DNA of 64,000 nt from Anagrus nilaparvatae (GCA_022575985.1 JAKSXM010000272.1:26801501-26865500); one strand, 5' to 3'. Positions 36,859 through 48,351 are shown, counted from the first letter of the stretch. Numbers and translations are program-made. Notes: generated by a model from the sequence alone, not told the origin.

Positions 36859-36864
36859 TTTATT
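36859..36864 (-). terminator. Poly-A signal AATAAA of the 36894-38396 gene
   Basis: The canonical hexamer lies on the minus strand about 30 bases after the stop codon. Confidence 0.55.
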
Positions 36865-36893
36865 TGTAAATCCTTTATAACAAAACTATTATA

Positions 36894-38396
36894 TTAGTAA
36901 GAGTCATCATCATAACTACTATATTCATCATCTTCATCAGAAGAAACATTTAAGCTTGAAAAATCGAACCGATGTATATTATAGAAATTGTGATCATAGA
37001 TAATTTTCAAACCTTCAGACATTTCTTCGATAAGTTCTTTAGATATTTTTTTACAATATGTAGCATCAAGTATTTTTAAGTTTAACAAATTTTTCACTAA
37101 TTCTTTTAATTGTTCATTTGTTAAGTTTGTATCAACAGCTACTAAATCACTTAAATTTTGAACTGCGCATAAGCTTTTGATTCCTGCATCTGATAACTTA
37201 CAGAAAGAAATATCCATCATATTTAAATTTTTACATTGGCTTACTGCTGTTAAAATTTTATCTATGTTAGTATCACATGAATTAATTGTAAAAGATTCCA
37301 GAGTTTGTATTTTGCTAAAATGGCTTTCTCCAATTTCTGTTAGTAAATAATCCCAAATTGAGATCAGTTTTAAAATTTTCAAATTCTTACATTCTGCTAT
37401 TTCTTTCATTAATTCATCAGTAATATTTAATCTAGACAATTTAAGCTCTTTTAATTTTGAAAACTTTTGAAAGGAGTAATTTATAGGATTCGCACCTAAA
37501 TTTATTTCTAAAATCTCTAAAAATTCTTTGGGTAAAGACTCTAAAAAATTTTCATCAACTTCTAAATTCTCTAATTTTAATTCTCTTAAATTTTTTTGTT
37601 TTTGAAGTAAATCTGTAAGTTCTTTTGTTATATTATATCCACATTTTGAAATCCAATGAAATTTAATGATACTTTCACAATTGCTCATCTTCAATGCTTC
37701 AATTGCTTTCAGTTCTATTATTTTTTGCAATTTTATAATGCTTCCATCAAGAGTATCTTCTTCAAGTACAGTTAATGATATTTTTAAATTTTCCACATTT
37801 TTTAATCCTGATAGAAAATTGATAAAAAAATTTATTTCTGTAAATCTGCAATCAATTACATTAAATTCTTCAATAATATTGGCTTGTAATTCCAACAAAC
37901 ATTTTCCACTAAGATGAAAATTATGCAATGATACCATATGAAGGTTAATATTATTTGTAAATAATATTTCAAAATATTCACTAAATTTTAAATCAAATTC
38001 ATCATCTGCTTCTAGATCATCATAATCATGAAATTCAAACCGCCAAATGTTTTTGCAGTTGTTAGCTATTTCCTTCAGTAACGATGCAGTACAACCTTTA
38101 GACAAATAACAATCAAATGTTATGAAATTCAAATAAATCCCACAAGTTTTAATCAAATTGATAAGAAAAGGTATTGTTTCTCTTCTGCTTTCATTTATTT
38201 CATCCATTAAGTCATGAGTTATGTTTAATTTTTGTACTAAGATGTAAGCCCATCTTGTACAGACTAGGGATGCTTCCAATTTTTCTGCGCCAGTTAAATT
38301 TTTAAAAATTTCAATTAAACAATCATTGTTTAAGCTATTAATGTCCTTTACTTTCATTTTTTTAAAAGAACTTTCAAAATCTTGATTTAAGAACAT
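36894..38396 (-). CDS. F-box/leucine-rich-repeat protein 1
   Basis: The protein has 500 residues. An F-box lies at about 20-57 (INSLNNDCLIEIFKNLTGAE, then VCTRWA), the SKP1-binding motif of SCF ubiquitin-ligase adaptors. Irregular leucine-rich repeats follow from roughly 190 to 460 (FSKLKELKLSRL, LESFTINSC, LNMMDISFC, LKILDATYC), matching the cysteine-type LRRs of F-box/LRR proteins. The tail is acidic and Ser/Tyr-rich from about 484. It is head-to-head with the next F-box gene, about 0.8 kb apart. A 5'UTR intron is likely: donor GTGAGT at 38589 and acceptor ACAG ending at 38405, 185 bases. Substrate unknown. There is no close match to a named F-box gene. Confidence 0.85.
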   Translation of the reverse strand: MFLNQDFESSFKKMKVKDINSLNNDCLIEIFKNLTGAEKLEASLVCTRWAYILVQKLNITHDLMDEINESRRETIPFLINLIKTCGIYLNFITFDCYLSKGCTASLLKEIANNCKNIWRFEFHDYDDLEADDEFDLKFSEYFEILFTNNINLHMVSLHNFHLSGKCLLELQANIIEEFNVIDCRFTEINFFINFLSGLKNVENLKISLTVLEEDTLDGSIIKLQKIIELKAIEALKMSNCESIIKFHWISKCGYNITKELTDLLQKQKNLRELKLENLEVDENFLESLPKEFLEILEINLGANPINYSFQKFSKLKELKLSRLNITDELMKEIAECKNLKILKLISIWDYLLTEIGESHFSKIQTLESFTINSCDTNIDKILTAVSQCKNLNMMDISFCKLSDAGIKSLCAVQNLSDLVAVDTNLTNEQLKELVKNLLNLKILDATYCKKISKELIEEMSEGLKIIYDHNFYNIHRFDFSSLNVSSDEDDEYSSYDDDSY

Positions 38397-38404
38397 TTTT
38401 TAGC

Positions 38405-38589
38405 CTGTAAAATTATTTAAATTTTTTATTAATAAAAATATTATATTATATTACATTAAATAAGAATATTTTTCTTAATGTTTAAACATTTTTTACGAAT
38501 AGCTATACCTATTATAATTATATCATACCCAAAAATAGATATATAAAAGGATTATAAAATGAAATTACAATTATCAGAATATAACTCAC
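38405..38589 (-). other. Putative 5'UTR intron of F-box gene 1
   Basis: On the minus strand the donor reads ACC|GTGAGTTAT and the acceptor TTTTACAG|GCTAAAAAATG. The exon upstream of the donor contains CATTAA and TTTTTTACC, resembling the first exons of the two other minus-strand F-box genes. Confidence 0.5.
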
Positions 38590-39207
38590 GGTAAAAAATT
38601 TTTCTCCTTTCTTGGGGCTTTAATGACATGAAAATTCTCCCTTGTCAAATAATTTTTATTTAAACTTTGAAAGTTTGAATAATAAAAAACTCAATGCTCA
38701 TATAAAAATTTTCAAATTTACTACACTCGAGTGATGATCATCATCTGATATTAAAAGAAGTGCGCACGCAACAAAATAAAAAGGAACACCCGAACACCGT
38801 TGCTAAGTAACAGTCACGGAGGTAACAGTACACAGATTAGTAATTTTTAGAAAAAAAATTGAAAAATTCTTCGTTTTGGGCACAAAGATTTTAAAATAAT
38901 TAACGAAAAATTAAAAATTGCGTGAGTACGTTAATAAGAATCCAATAAGTAACTTCTGCAATAGTTCTTTCATCTGCAATAGTTCTTTTTATACTATAAG
39001 TAGGTAATATAACCTAAAAACTATGTATTGCATGGCACTATTGCACACTTTATACCTATTTTTATAAATAATTAAACATTTGGAATATATTCAAAATATT
39101 TTTGGAGTAATTATAGGTACTGTTATAAGCTTGTAGCTTTCTTTGTTGTTTACAATTTCTTCTTGCTGTTCGCTAATTTGATTTATTAGAAGGTTTTGAA
39201 TAAAAAT
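38590..39207. promoter_or_regulatory. Shared upstream region of two divergent F-box genes
   Basis: About 620 bases separate the predicted first exon of F-box gene 1 from the ATG of F-box gene 2. A GC-richer stretch at 38759-38830 contains GTTGCTAAGTAAC (38799-38811), an inverted-repeat motif of the X-box type bound by RFX factors. No TATA box is clear. Bidirectional promoter function is inferred from the layout. Confidence 0.4.
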
Positions 39208-40677
39208 ATGGGTTCAGAAGGTATGTCAAGAATTTTTAAATTGTTTATAACCAACTTATCTTAAAAATTTTTTGATTTAGTTACAATAAACTCGTTAAAT
39301 GACGATTGTCTTATTCATTTATTTGAGTATCTGTCAGTTATCGAAAAGTTGAAAATGGAGTTTGTGTGCAAAAGGTGGAACCGAGTTGTCAAACAATCAT
39401 GGAATCACAACATCTGCTTTGAATTACGTTTAGATAATTTACCAGAGAATTCTGTTGCAGATGAAAATACTCGACTTAGAAATACAAGCATTTTTCTTAA
39501 CTCTTTAAAGAGATGTGGAAAATTTTTGCGTAAAATATCCATATGGTCTAGACATTTAGATTCTTTAAATTACATGCAAATATTTCAAGAATTATTAAAA
39601 TATCGCTGTAATATTACACACTTACTTATAAAAGGTAAATCCAAATTGTCTACAACTAACGAATGTGTTCAATTATTTTCTATTAACTTTATAAATTTAT
39701 TTCATATTACTTTGATAAACACACGTACAAATAAAAATTTTTTTTTACAATTTCAAGCTGATCTTATTAAAGAATTTACTATCAAAAATAATTCCTATGA
39801 CATCGATGATGATATGTTTTATGATTTTGTTTCTAGTTTAACAAATGTAAATAAGTTTGTTATGTTAGATGATAGTACGGACCGATTAAATCAAACCATA
39901 GAAAAATTAATTCAAAGTGATTGCAAAGATATTCATGAATTTTCACTAAGAAAAAGTTCAATATCGAAAATTAAAAATCTTCCAGTACTTCTTAATCGAC
40001 AAAAAGAAATACAAATACTTAATCTGGAAAAAATTTTTTTTGATGATGTTCTTATGCTAGATTTGCAAAATCTAAATTTTTTTTCTTGTTTTGTTTTCAA
40101 TTTAACTCATGAATTTTTAAATACAATAAGCAACTGTATAAATATAAAGACATTAAAAATAAGTTACGTTCATAATCGTTTAATTTCAAGTTATTATTCA
40201 GGTTATTTAAGTAAGTTAGAAAATCTTGAAAATTTTTCAATATCATATGAATCTCCATATACGGGACTTCTTGATATAGCATATATTGATCAATGTGTTG
40301 ATATAATCGAAGACTTATCAAAGTGTAAAAATTTAAAAAATTTGTCTATTGTAAGATGTATGAATTTAGGATTCAAAAAACTCAGTTTAATTTCTGGTTT
40401 AGTTAGCTTAGAAATTACTGGACAATACTGGCAAGATTCTAATGATAAAATTCAAATAGATTTAATTGATTTTATAAAAAAGTCAGTTACTCTTAGAGAA
40501 CTTAAGTTTGAATATTGTAATTATATAAGCAATGAATTCATTGAAAAAGTAGATGAAATAAAACATAAACGCGGAGATACTCACGTTTTAAAAATATTTC
40601 ATAATAAATGTGATAATATTAAACAAGAAAATATGAAAAATATTTCACCATTATTATCAGTAAAACCTCTTATATAA
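39208..40677 (+). CDS. F-box/leucine-rich-repeat protein 2 (two exons)
   Basis: Exon 1 is 39208-39220 (ATG GGT TCA GAA G) and exon 2 is 39281-40677. A 60-base intron with donor GTATGT and acceptor TTTAG (39221-39280) joins them in frame. The joined product has 469 residues. An open frame starting at ATG 39349 would lose the F-box: the spliced start restores INSLNDDCLIHLFEYLS and the following VCKRWN, the N-terminal F-box. The remainder has degenerate LRRs (LKTLKISY, LENFSISY, LKNLSIVRC, LRELKFEYC). Unlike its neighbours it lacks an acidic tail and is Lys-rich. It is divergently transcribed from F-box gene 1 and is the most diverged of the four paralogues here. Probably an SCF substrate adaptor; substrate unknown. 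Confidence 0.8.
39221..39280 (+). other. 60-base intron of F-box gene 2
   Basis: Donor AAG|GTATGT, a T-rich tract and acceptor GATTTAG|TT. An in-frame TAA at 39262 shows that the region must be removed for the upstream ATG to be used. Confidence 0.75.
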
Positions 40678-41144
40678 TTTATATAATGTACCTATTAAGA
40701 TAAAACTATTGAGTAAAATGGTCAAATGAATAATTTATTTTTCTAATTTTTTTTGTTCTTTAATTTATTATTGCATTAAATACAATATAAGGATATAACT
40801 AATGAACAAAATAATATGTATTAATATGTATAAATATTTAGGTATATCAAATAAAAAAATGTGAATTCAAATTTTGATGATAAAATAATTTTCTTTATTT
40901 TAAACTATTTATGTAGCACAATCAATAAATAAAAAAAGAATTATTTTTTATATTTTTTCAATGGAAGGTGTATGAAGTTTAGAATATTAATTTGCACTGA
41001 TTCTATTGTAAGTTATTAAACTAAATATTTTTAATTAATATACGTATGTAAAAAATATTCGTAAAATAAGTTTCTTCAATTTTCTGAAAATAATTTTCAA
41101 AAAATTATTTGCTTTATTATAATTGTTTTTCATTTAAAATTACT
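40678..41144. other. 3' flank of F-box gene 2
   Basis: AT-rich sequence with candidate AATAAA signals near 40850 and 40925. No gene is seen. Confidence 0.5.
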
Positions 41145-42987
41145 TATATGGGCATATCTCACCAAGTGGTTATATTGCATATTTGAGGGTTTTAATGAAA
41201 ATCCAGCTTTCAGTTAAAAAAAAAAATTATTGAAATTTATTTAAATATATTTCTTCTCAAGCCACAAGAAATTTATTTGCCTATTTTCTTTAATTATTAT
41301 GAAATAACAGCCTTGGAATGATACGAAACCCTAATATTTTGTTGGTAACCTTGTTAAGTTTTTTAAATTCTTAACATTACAGAGGGAATGCCGTAAAACT
41401 ATTTGCCTTTTTATAAATAGATTTTGATAAATTAATAATACATTTAATTTCTTCACATAATTAAAACAGTGTGCTCCTTTTCTAAAAAAAATTCTGCCAG
41501 CTGAAATATTGGTAACCATATTTTCCAATAATTACGACCGAAGAAAGTTTTTTAAGCCACAAATGAATGCCGTGAACAACTTTTACTTCTAACTATTGTA
41601 AAAATTCTCTACAATGTTTCACAATTTGAAAGTGATTTGAGAAAAACTGGTGCCTCCAATAATTTAGTAGATATCGACATCAAAAGACTTTGTTGTCGAT
41701 GCGTAATTTTGATACTAAAATCACATTTTTTAATGGCACTCGTTCAATTTTTAAAAAATCTTCGCAAAATCTTTTGTGATTTATGTAAAATTTTATCAGA
41801 TTTTAGTTAAAAAAAACGGCATAGCTTGATTCAATGCGTTGTATGTAACAACCTCGCAGTTTTATATAAATTAATCGTACAATTTGGAAGCGTTGTTTAC
41901 CAATAACCTAAAAATAACAAACGTGTAAGAATTACGTATATTTCATTCTTAGTTCAAAAAAGATGTTTTTGATTTGAATTTAGTGCTTTAAAAAAATAAA
42001 TAAAATTATGTAGTTGTAGGTCATACTTAGTGGATCATTAAAATCTATATTTCAACAAATATACATTTTGAAAAAAATCAAAAAATCTAAAAAAATGTTT
42101 CAAAAATCATAGAAGGCACAACTAAATGATTTAATAAATTATAATATAATGCGATCATATTTTAACCAGTGGTGGATTCAGAAAAGGGCCTAAGTGGGTG
42201 GGGTGCTTAAGTGAAATTTTGTATGTTTTCTTATGAAATTTGTATAAAAAAACAAAATTATGATAAAAAAACATGCATTTTTTGGAGCTCAGGGTAGGCA
42301 ATCACTTTTACCACCCCCCTTTTGATTCGCCCATGATTTTAGCACTAAAAATTAGATATAATGATAAAGAATTTTTAAAACAATTATTTAGTAATAGAAA
42401 GTTTAAAGCAGCGCTGGCTTAAAGACAAATAATTTGAATGCTTTGAGTGATTTTTTGAAACAATCAGGAACTTTTCTTACAAATTAAAATTTTATGAAAC
42501 TGCAAAAATAAAAATTTGTTTAAAATAATTTTTTAATAACTAATATTTTAACTATATTTTAGTCTTTGACGTTAACTATATTTTAGGCTTTACGTGAGCA
42601 ATGAGTTAAAGATTCAGGGGGCTTAGCCTAGCTATACCTATAGTGCAGTCTGTAGAAAATTTAATTTTTTGTTTATAAAAATATTGAAAATTTATCTTCT
42701 TATTATTGGTTTTTGGACAGAAATAATATTTATTGTTGTATACCTCTATATTTTCCAGTATTTTTGAGAGCTAATTTCATCATTTAGTAATTATAACCTT
42801 AAATATATTTTTTAATTTAAGAAGTTCATTTATCAAACGCCGAAGCTTAAAATTAAGTTACGCAAAGAAAATCTTAATTTTCATTGTTTTATTAAACTTC
42901 TGTCCAAGTTTCGTTATTGTGCTCTCAAAAATAAAATTTATTTTATAAAGTTAGAAATCTAACCACTTGGTGAGATATGCCCATATA
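41145..42987. mobile_element. 1.84-kb TIR element
   Basis: A perfect 28-base terminal inverted repeat, starting TATATGGGCATATCTCACCA, lies at 41145-41172 and inverted at 42960-42987. The outermost TA may be the target duplication. Between the ends there is no open frame of note, so this is non-autonomous or decayed. A second small inverted-repeat sequence with CAGTGGTGGATTC ends is embedded at about 42171-42340. Confidence 0.7.
42171..42340. mobile_element. Possible nested MITE with GTGG(T/C)GGATTC end
   Basis: The left end CAGTGGTGGATTCAG and an inverted, shorter right end (CGCCCATGATTTT) resemble the element at 24306-24417. The middle has GGGTGGGGTGC and ACCACCCCCC tracts. Weak evidence. 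Confidence 0.3.
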
Positions 42988-43159
42988 TTGTTAATTTTTT
43001 TATACTTTTATAAAATTTGCTGCAACAAAGTTGCATTATTATTTTTTTTTTTGTAACCATATTATTGTGTATTGCATAATATTAAAGAAATGTCAATAAA
43101 ATTCATAATAAAAAAAAATATTTGTGCTAATTTCATAATTTCGTAAAATATTTTTATAA

Positions 43160-43482
43160 GCATATATTTATACTATTTTTCAATTCAAAATTTTATTTAA
43201 TTATATTTATTAATTATTAGCCAATTAATATTTAATTTGCTTTGCTAACTAAAATATTTAATAATAGATAATAATACTTGTTTTATAAGTTAATAATCAT
43301 TATAGTTTTTATTTTGGATGCTTATTATATTGTGAGAATAAAATAAGGTATAAAAATAAAATCAAATAAAATTTTTGAAAACATAATTGGTAAATAATTT
43401 ATTAATTAAGCAATTAATGAATAAATTTATATAAAGTATAAAAAATAAACAAAACAAAAAAATATTTGCAATAGAGCTTATT
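43160..43482 (+). repeat. Direct duplication, copy A (about 320 bp)
   Basis: This copy runs from GCATATATTTATACTATTTT to GCAATAGAGCTTATT. It is closely similar to 43901-44215, with several small indels. It lies downstream of F-box gene 3. Confidence 0.7.
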
Positions 43483-43900
43483 GAATCGCATACGTAGAAG
43501 TTGGAATTTAGACCCGGAACTCCAAATTTCCTTAACTAATCTGGACCAAACCCAATTCAGGAATTTTGTGAGGTCTAAATACCTTAAAAACTATGAATAG
43601 CTCTCTTTCATTTTATTTTCACTCTTATTTATTATAATTATTTCATTATGATTCATTTTATTCGCTATTTTTAATCAATTCCATTTAACCTGCTGAACCT
43701 CTTTGTTTAGTAAAATAAATATATTTTTATTATAAAATGCAATTTTATATATTTAAATGATTGTTATGTTACTAGTCATATTTTATTATATATATATCAA
43801 AAAATTTTTTATTGGTTAACATAAATAATTTTGTAAATTTATTGTATCAAGGGTAGAAATACCTGTTAATTTTGAAATAAATAAATAAATAAATAAATAA

Positions 43901-44215
43901 GCATATATTTTTACTATTTTTCAATTCAAAATTTTATTTAATTATATTTTTAGCCAGTAATTAATATTTAATTTGCTTTGTTAACTAAAATATTTAATAA
44001 TAAATAATAATACTTGTTTTATAAGTTAATAATCATTAGTTTTTATTTTGGATGCATTTGAGGATATAAAATAATAAGTTATAAAAATAAATTCAAATAA
44101 AATTTTTGAAAGCACAATTAGTAAGCAATTTATTAATAAAGCAATTTTAATTTCTAAATTTAAATAGGGTATAAAAAATAAACAAAACAAAAAAATATTT
44201 GCAATAGAGCTTATT
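43901..44215 (+). repeat. Direct duplication, copy B
   Basis: It matches 43160-43482. Immediately before it is a (AAAT)n tract (about 43876-43899), which may be the tail of a small retroelement lying between the two copies. Confidence 0.7.
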
Positions 44216-44641
44216 AATTTTAATTTTTATATAAAAAATAATATTAATAAAAAAATTTTAAAATATTATTTTATCTTATTTAGCATTGCAAAGCTTCTTT
44301 GAATACAGAAATACTAATTAGATATAGAACAATTTTTTTTTTTTATAACATGTAATATAATTTATCAAATTTTACAACTCCTGGACATTTTTATTTTTGC
44401 TAAAAGTAATGAGTTTTAAACACAGAAAAAAAAATAAAAAAATTTTTTGAATCATTGTGAAATTCTGAAGCATATTTATCTTTCAAGCAAATTATATGTA
44501 AACAATTTTTTTTATAAATATATAAAGAATATATTAACTTTCAAATTGTAAATTAGGCTTAAGCCTAATTACCATAAACAAATAAATTTTGCCATGATTT
44601 TCTGATGTATTATTGACAATTTATTTTTAAATTTAAGTTTA

Positions 44642-46237
44642 TTAACTAAAGTAAAATCCTTCATATTCATTAAACTCATCATAATCATCAAAATCATCAT
44701 CATCGTAATATTCATCAAAAAAAGAGGAGTCTGAAGAATCATAATCTTCATAGGAGGGTTCAAAAGCTTCATAAATAATTTTTAAAACATGCTGACGTTT
44801 TTCACAATTAATTTCTGTCTCAATTTCGGTAACAATTTTTCTCGATACATTATCACAATATGAAACCTTAAGTTCTATTAAATTTGATAAATTTTTTGCT
44901 AATTCTTTCAATTGTTCTGTTTTTATATTTGTACCAGAAACATCTAATTTTCTTAAATTCGAACAGGCATATAAACCCTTGATTCCTGAATCTATAAACT
45001 TACAATAAGAAATTACAAGAATTTTTAAATTTTTACATTGACTTAAAGCTATCAATATATTGTCTATATATTTTTCTGCTCCTCTAATCTTAAAAGATTC
45101 CAGACTTTCCAATTCACCAAAATACCGTTCTCCAATTCCTGACAATAAATAATTTTTAATATTACTTATTTCTAAATCTTTCAAATTCTTACATTCTGTT
45201 AACACTTTTACAAATTCATCAGTAACATCTAAGTCAGACAACTTAAGTACTCTTAGACTTTTAAAGCTATGGAACGACCAATTTTTCAAATTTTCAACTG
45301 AATCTAATTCTAAAACCTGTAAGCAATCTTTGGGTATACAATCCAAAAATTGTTCATCAACTTTTATTCGTAATTGTAATTCTAGTGTTTTTAATTCTTT
45401 TTGTTTTGAAAGTAGAGTTGTAAAATCATTAATTTCAACAAGCTCAAAGTTATTTTTTGAATGCCAAGATAATTCAGAAATATTTTCACAATTACTTTTA
45501 TTTAAAGCCTTAATTGCTTTTATCTCCTCTTGTTTTTGCAAAATGTATAGGCTGTGCGGGTTAATTATACCAGAATCTGTGAAAAATGTAATTAAAGTCA
45601 TTACCAATTTTTTCACATTTTTTAACTGAGATAGAAAATCAATTAAATCATTATTAGAAGTAAATGTGCAACAGCTTGCAACAAATTCTTCAATAGAATA
45701 TGGTCGCAATTTTAACAAACTTTTTCCACTTATCTCCAAATCGTACAATGATATTGAACGAAGATCAGTATTATTTTCGAATATCAATTCAAAATCATTT
45801 TCAAAAAATTTTGATTTCACTTTATCTTCTTCAAAATCATCATTAAAATCTACAATAAAATAATCTCGATTATGAAATTCGAGAGAAATAATGTTTTTGC
45901 AGTTGTTTGCTGCTTCTTTTAGAATCAATGCAGTACCATCTCCAATCATAACATCTTCAATTTTCAAAGAATTAACATAATTTCCACAAGTTTTAATAAA
46001 ATTAATAAGAAAATCTATCGGTTCTGCCTTTTCAGTTATTTCATTTATCAATTCATCAGTTACATGTAAATTTTTTGCTAAGAAAAATGCCCATCTTGAA
46101 CACACAAGGGAAGCTACCAATTTTTCTGCTGCAGTTAAATTTTTAAAGATTTCTAATAAACAATCATCGTTTAAACGATTAAAATGAATTTCTTTCAGAC
46201 TTTCTGTAGCATTTTCAGTTTCTTGACCTGATGACAT
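44642..46237 (-). CDS. F-box/leucine-rich-repeat protein 3
   Basis: The protein has 531 residues. The F-box lies at about 20-58 (FNRLNDDCLLEIFKNLTAAE, then VCSRWAFFLAKNL). LRRs extend from about 200 to 480 (LKTLELQL, LRVLKLSDL, LKDLEISNI, LKILVISYC, LRKLDVSGT, LIELKVSYC). A very acidic tail rich in D, E, Y and S starts near 492. It is closely similar to F-box gene 4 across the N-terminal 100 residues, which shows recent duplication. A predicted 53-base 5'UTR intron (46247-46299) ends with TGTAG just before GGTTCCAAAATG, the same leader as gene 4. A poly-A signal overlaps the stop codon (TAATAAAC). Presumed SCF adaptor; substrate unknown. Confidence 0.87.
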   Translation of the reverse strand: MSSGQETENATESLKEIHFNRLNDDCLLEIFKNLTAAEKLVASLVCSRWAFFLAKNLHVTDELINEITEKAEPIDFLINFIKTCGNYVNSLKIEDVMIGDGTALILKEAANNCKNIISLEFHNRDYFIVDFNDDFEEDKVKSKFFENDFELIFENNTDLRSISLYDLEISGKSLLKLRPYSIEEFVASCCTFTSNNDLIDFLSQLKNVKKLVMTLITFFTDSGIINPHSLYILQKQEEIKAIKALNKSNCENISELSWHSKNNFELVEINDFTTLLSKQKELKTLELQLRIKVDEQFLDCIPKDCLQVLELDSVENLKNWSFHSFKSLRVLKLSDLDVTDEFVKVLTECKNLKDLEISNIKNYLLSGIGERYFGELESLESFKIRGAEKYIDNILIALSQCKNLKILVISYCKFIDSGIKGLYACSNLRKLDVSGTNIKTEQLKELAKNLSNLIELKVSYCDNVSRKIVTEIETEINCEKRQHVLKIIYEAFEPSYEDYDSSDSSFFDEYYDDDDFDDYDEFNEYEGFYFS

Positions 46238-46246
46238 TTTGGAACC

Positions 46247-46299
46247 CTACATTAAATTGTTAATCAAACTTAATTAATATGAAATCATAATTATCTTAC
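46247..46299 (-). other. Putative 5'UTR intron of F-box gene 3 (53 bases)
   Basis: Donor TACG|GTAAGA and acceptor AATGTAG|GGTTCC on the minus strand. The exon before the donor contains ACATTAAGTA and TTTTTACG. Confidence 0.5.
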
Positions 46300-47323
46300 C
46301 GTAAAAAGGTATGTACTTAATGTTTTTACCTTTAAGAATAATTTATTACTCTGGAAATTTATAAATATAATTTAATGTTCGATGATAAAAAAAATGTGAA
46401 TTTTTAAACAAAAAAAACTTACAAAAAATTTTCCAAAGACTAAAATAAAGCATATATTTATAAACATATGTTTATATAAACAAAAAGAAAAAAATAGTTT
46501 CAGTTGTTAATGCAGATATTTTTGTTACCATCACTTGTCACTTGGCGGTTAGTTTAAAAAATTTGATATTTATTTGGATCGAAATCCGTATTAATTTGAT
46601 TGTCTTAACAAAAGTCTATTCAATTCTTTATAAAATATTTTCAAAATTTTGTATTATTGTAACTTTGCAACAAAAGTTTTGTTAACTATTTTTTTTTCAG
46701 TGCATATAAATAAGTACTTTATTATCGTTCATGCTATGCAATTATATCAATAAAATATTTGTTCTTATTACAAAATTTTGAACATAATTAATATAATATA
46801 ATTAAATAGATATTTTTGTTACTAATTCATTTATTAATAAAGCGAATTCGCTTTCATTAAAGTATAGAAGCAATTAAAATCTTTGATTAATAATTTTAGT
46901 TTAATTTTCAGTTTTATTTAGGTTGAATGTGGAAATCAAAAATAAAAATTGAACAAAACTTGGTGTACAAATGTATAAATCAATTTATTTCATAATTTTA
47001 AAAATTTTTACAAATGTACAAAAAATTATATAAAAAAATATTTACTTTTACTTACAATATAGTTTAATTTTTTCAAAATGTATTTATATTATCAATGAAA
47101 AATATATAAAACAGTATGTAATTTCATTTTTCATTGCTGAGCTTCATTATATGAAGAACTACTACAATTATTATTTGTACTAAAAAATTTTAAATTTTGT
47201 AAATGTAATTTGTTAAATTTTACAAGCAAGATTATTTTATAATTTTTCTTGTAAAAAATATAAATCTTAAAAACAAAACAAAAGATAGAAAAAAATATTT
47301 GAATTTACTGTGAAATACTACTA
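46300..47323. other. Intergenic DNA between F-box gene 3 and foldback element
   Basis: AT-rich. It probably holds the promoter of F-box gene 3, but no TATA or initiator stands out. Confidence 0.4.
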
Positions 47324-48351
47324 GTCAAGGCGCCAGCAATGTTAAATGCATCCAAAAATTTTTTCAGCACTAGAATGGATGCACCTCATTGAAACTTATG
47401 TATTTTTGGTCGCTGAAACCCATTTTGAAGGTTTCATCCATTTTCGAATGGCCAGTTTTGAGTAATGGACGCTATATAATAAAAAATCGGCGAAAAATTA
47501 GCAAGATTGGTAATATCTTGAAAACAATAGCTAATTGAGCCTATTTTGGGTACCCCAATAAGGTTTTCGGGGTCACTGATCACAATTTTGAAGACAGATT
47601 TATAAAAAACAAAATGGCGGACTCAAAATGGCGTGTTTCTAACTTCAGAAACGGCGATTTATGCTGTTTTAAGCATATTTACGTTGTCTAATAAGTTTTT
47701 CGGACCAGTTATAAAAATTCTGAGGTCATATTTTTAATTTTCAAAATAACAGGCTAAAAATGGCGGATTCCTAACCTCAAAATCGATAATAAATGCTATT
47801 TTAAGCATTAAAATGTGTTACATTTTAAGTTTTTGGGGTCGGTGATCACGATTCCGAGGTCAGATTTTTAATTTTCAAAATAGCGGGCTAAAAATGGCGG
47901 ATTCCTAACCCCAAAATCGACAATAAGAACTATTTTAAGCATTTAAACCTCAGAATCGTGATCACCGACCCCAAAAACTTAAAATGTAATACGTTTAAAT
48001 GCTTAAAATAGCATTTATTGTCGATTTTGAGGTTACGAATCCGTCATTTTTAGCCCGCTATTTTGAAAATTAAAAATCTGACCTCGGAATCGTGATCACC
48101 GACCCCGAAAACTTTATTGGGGTACCCAAAATAGGCTCAATTAGCTATTGTTTTCAAGATATTACCAATCTTGCTAATTTTTCGCCGATTTTTTATTATA
48201 TAGCGTCCATTACTCAAAACTGGCCATCCGAAAATGGATGAAACCTTCAAAATCGGTTTCAGCGACCAAAAATACATAAGTTTCAATGAGGTGCATCCAT
48301 TCTAGTGCTGAAAAAATTTTTGGATGCATTTAACATTGCTGGCGCCTTGAC
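47324..48351. mobile_element. Foldback DNA element, copy 2 (complete, 1028 bp)
   Basis: It has near-perfect inverted arms of about 500 bases. The termini are GTCAAGGCGCCAGCAATGTT and its inverse, flanked by TA on both sides, so a TA-target (Tc1/mariner-like) MITE is the best guess. Internal blocks such as TCACTGATCACAATTTTGAA and GGCGGATTCCTAACC are repeated and inverted. There is no open frame. It lies between two paralogous F-box genes. It is the reference copy for the diverged copies at 7060-7980 and 61300-61610. Confidence 0.8.

Noticed and set aside
43867..43899. (AAAT)n tract as a satellite start
   Set aside because: Only a few units. It is better explained as a retroelement tail or microsatellite.
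45330..45863. Plus-strand frames inside F-box gene 3 (and likewise at 48879-50006 in gene 4)
   Set aside because: They are antisense of clear coding sequence. Their Ser/Asn/Phe-rich content mirrors the Leu/Asp/Lys codons of the true genes.
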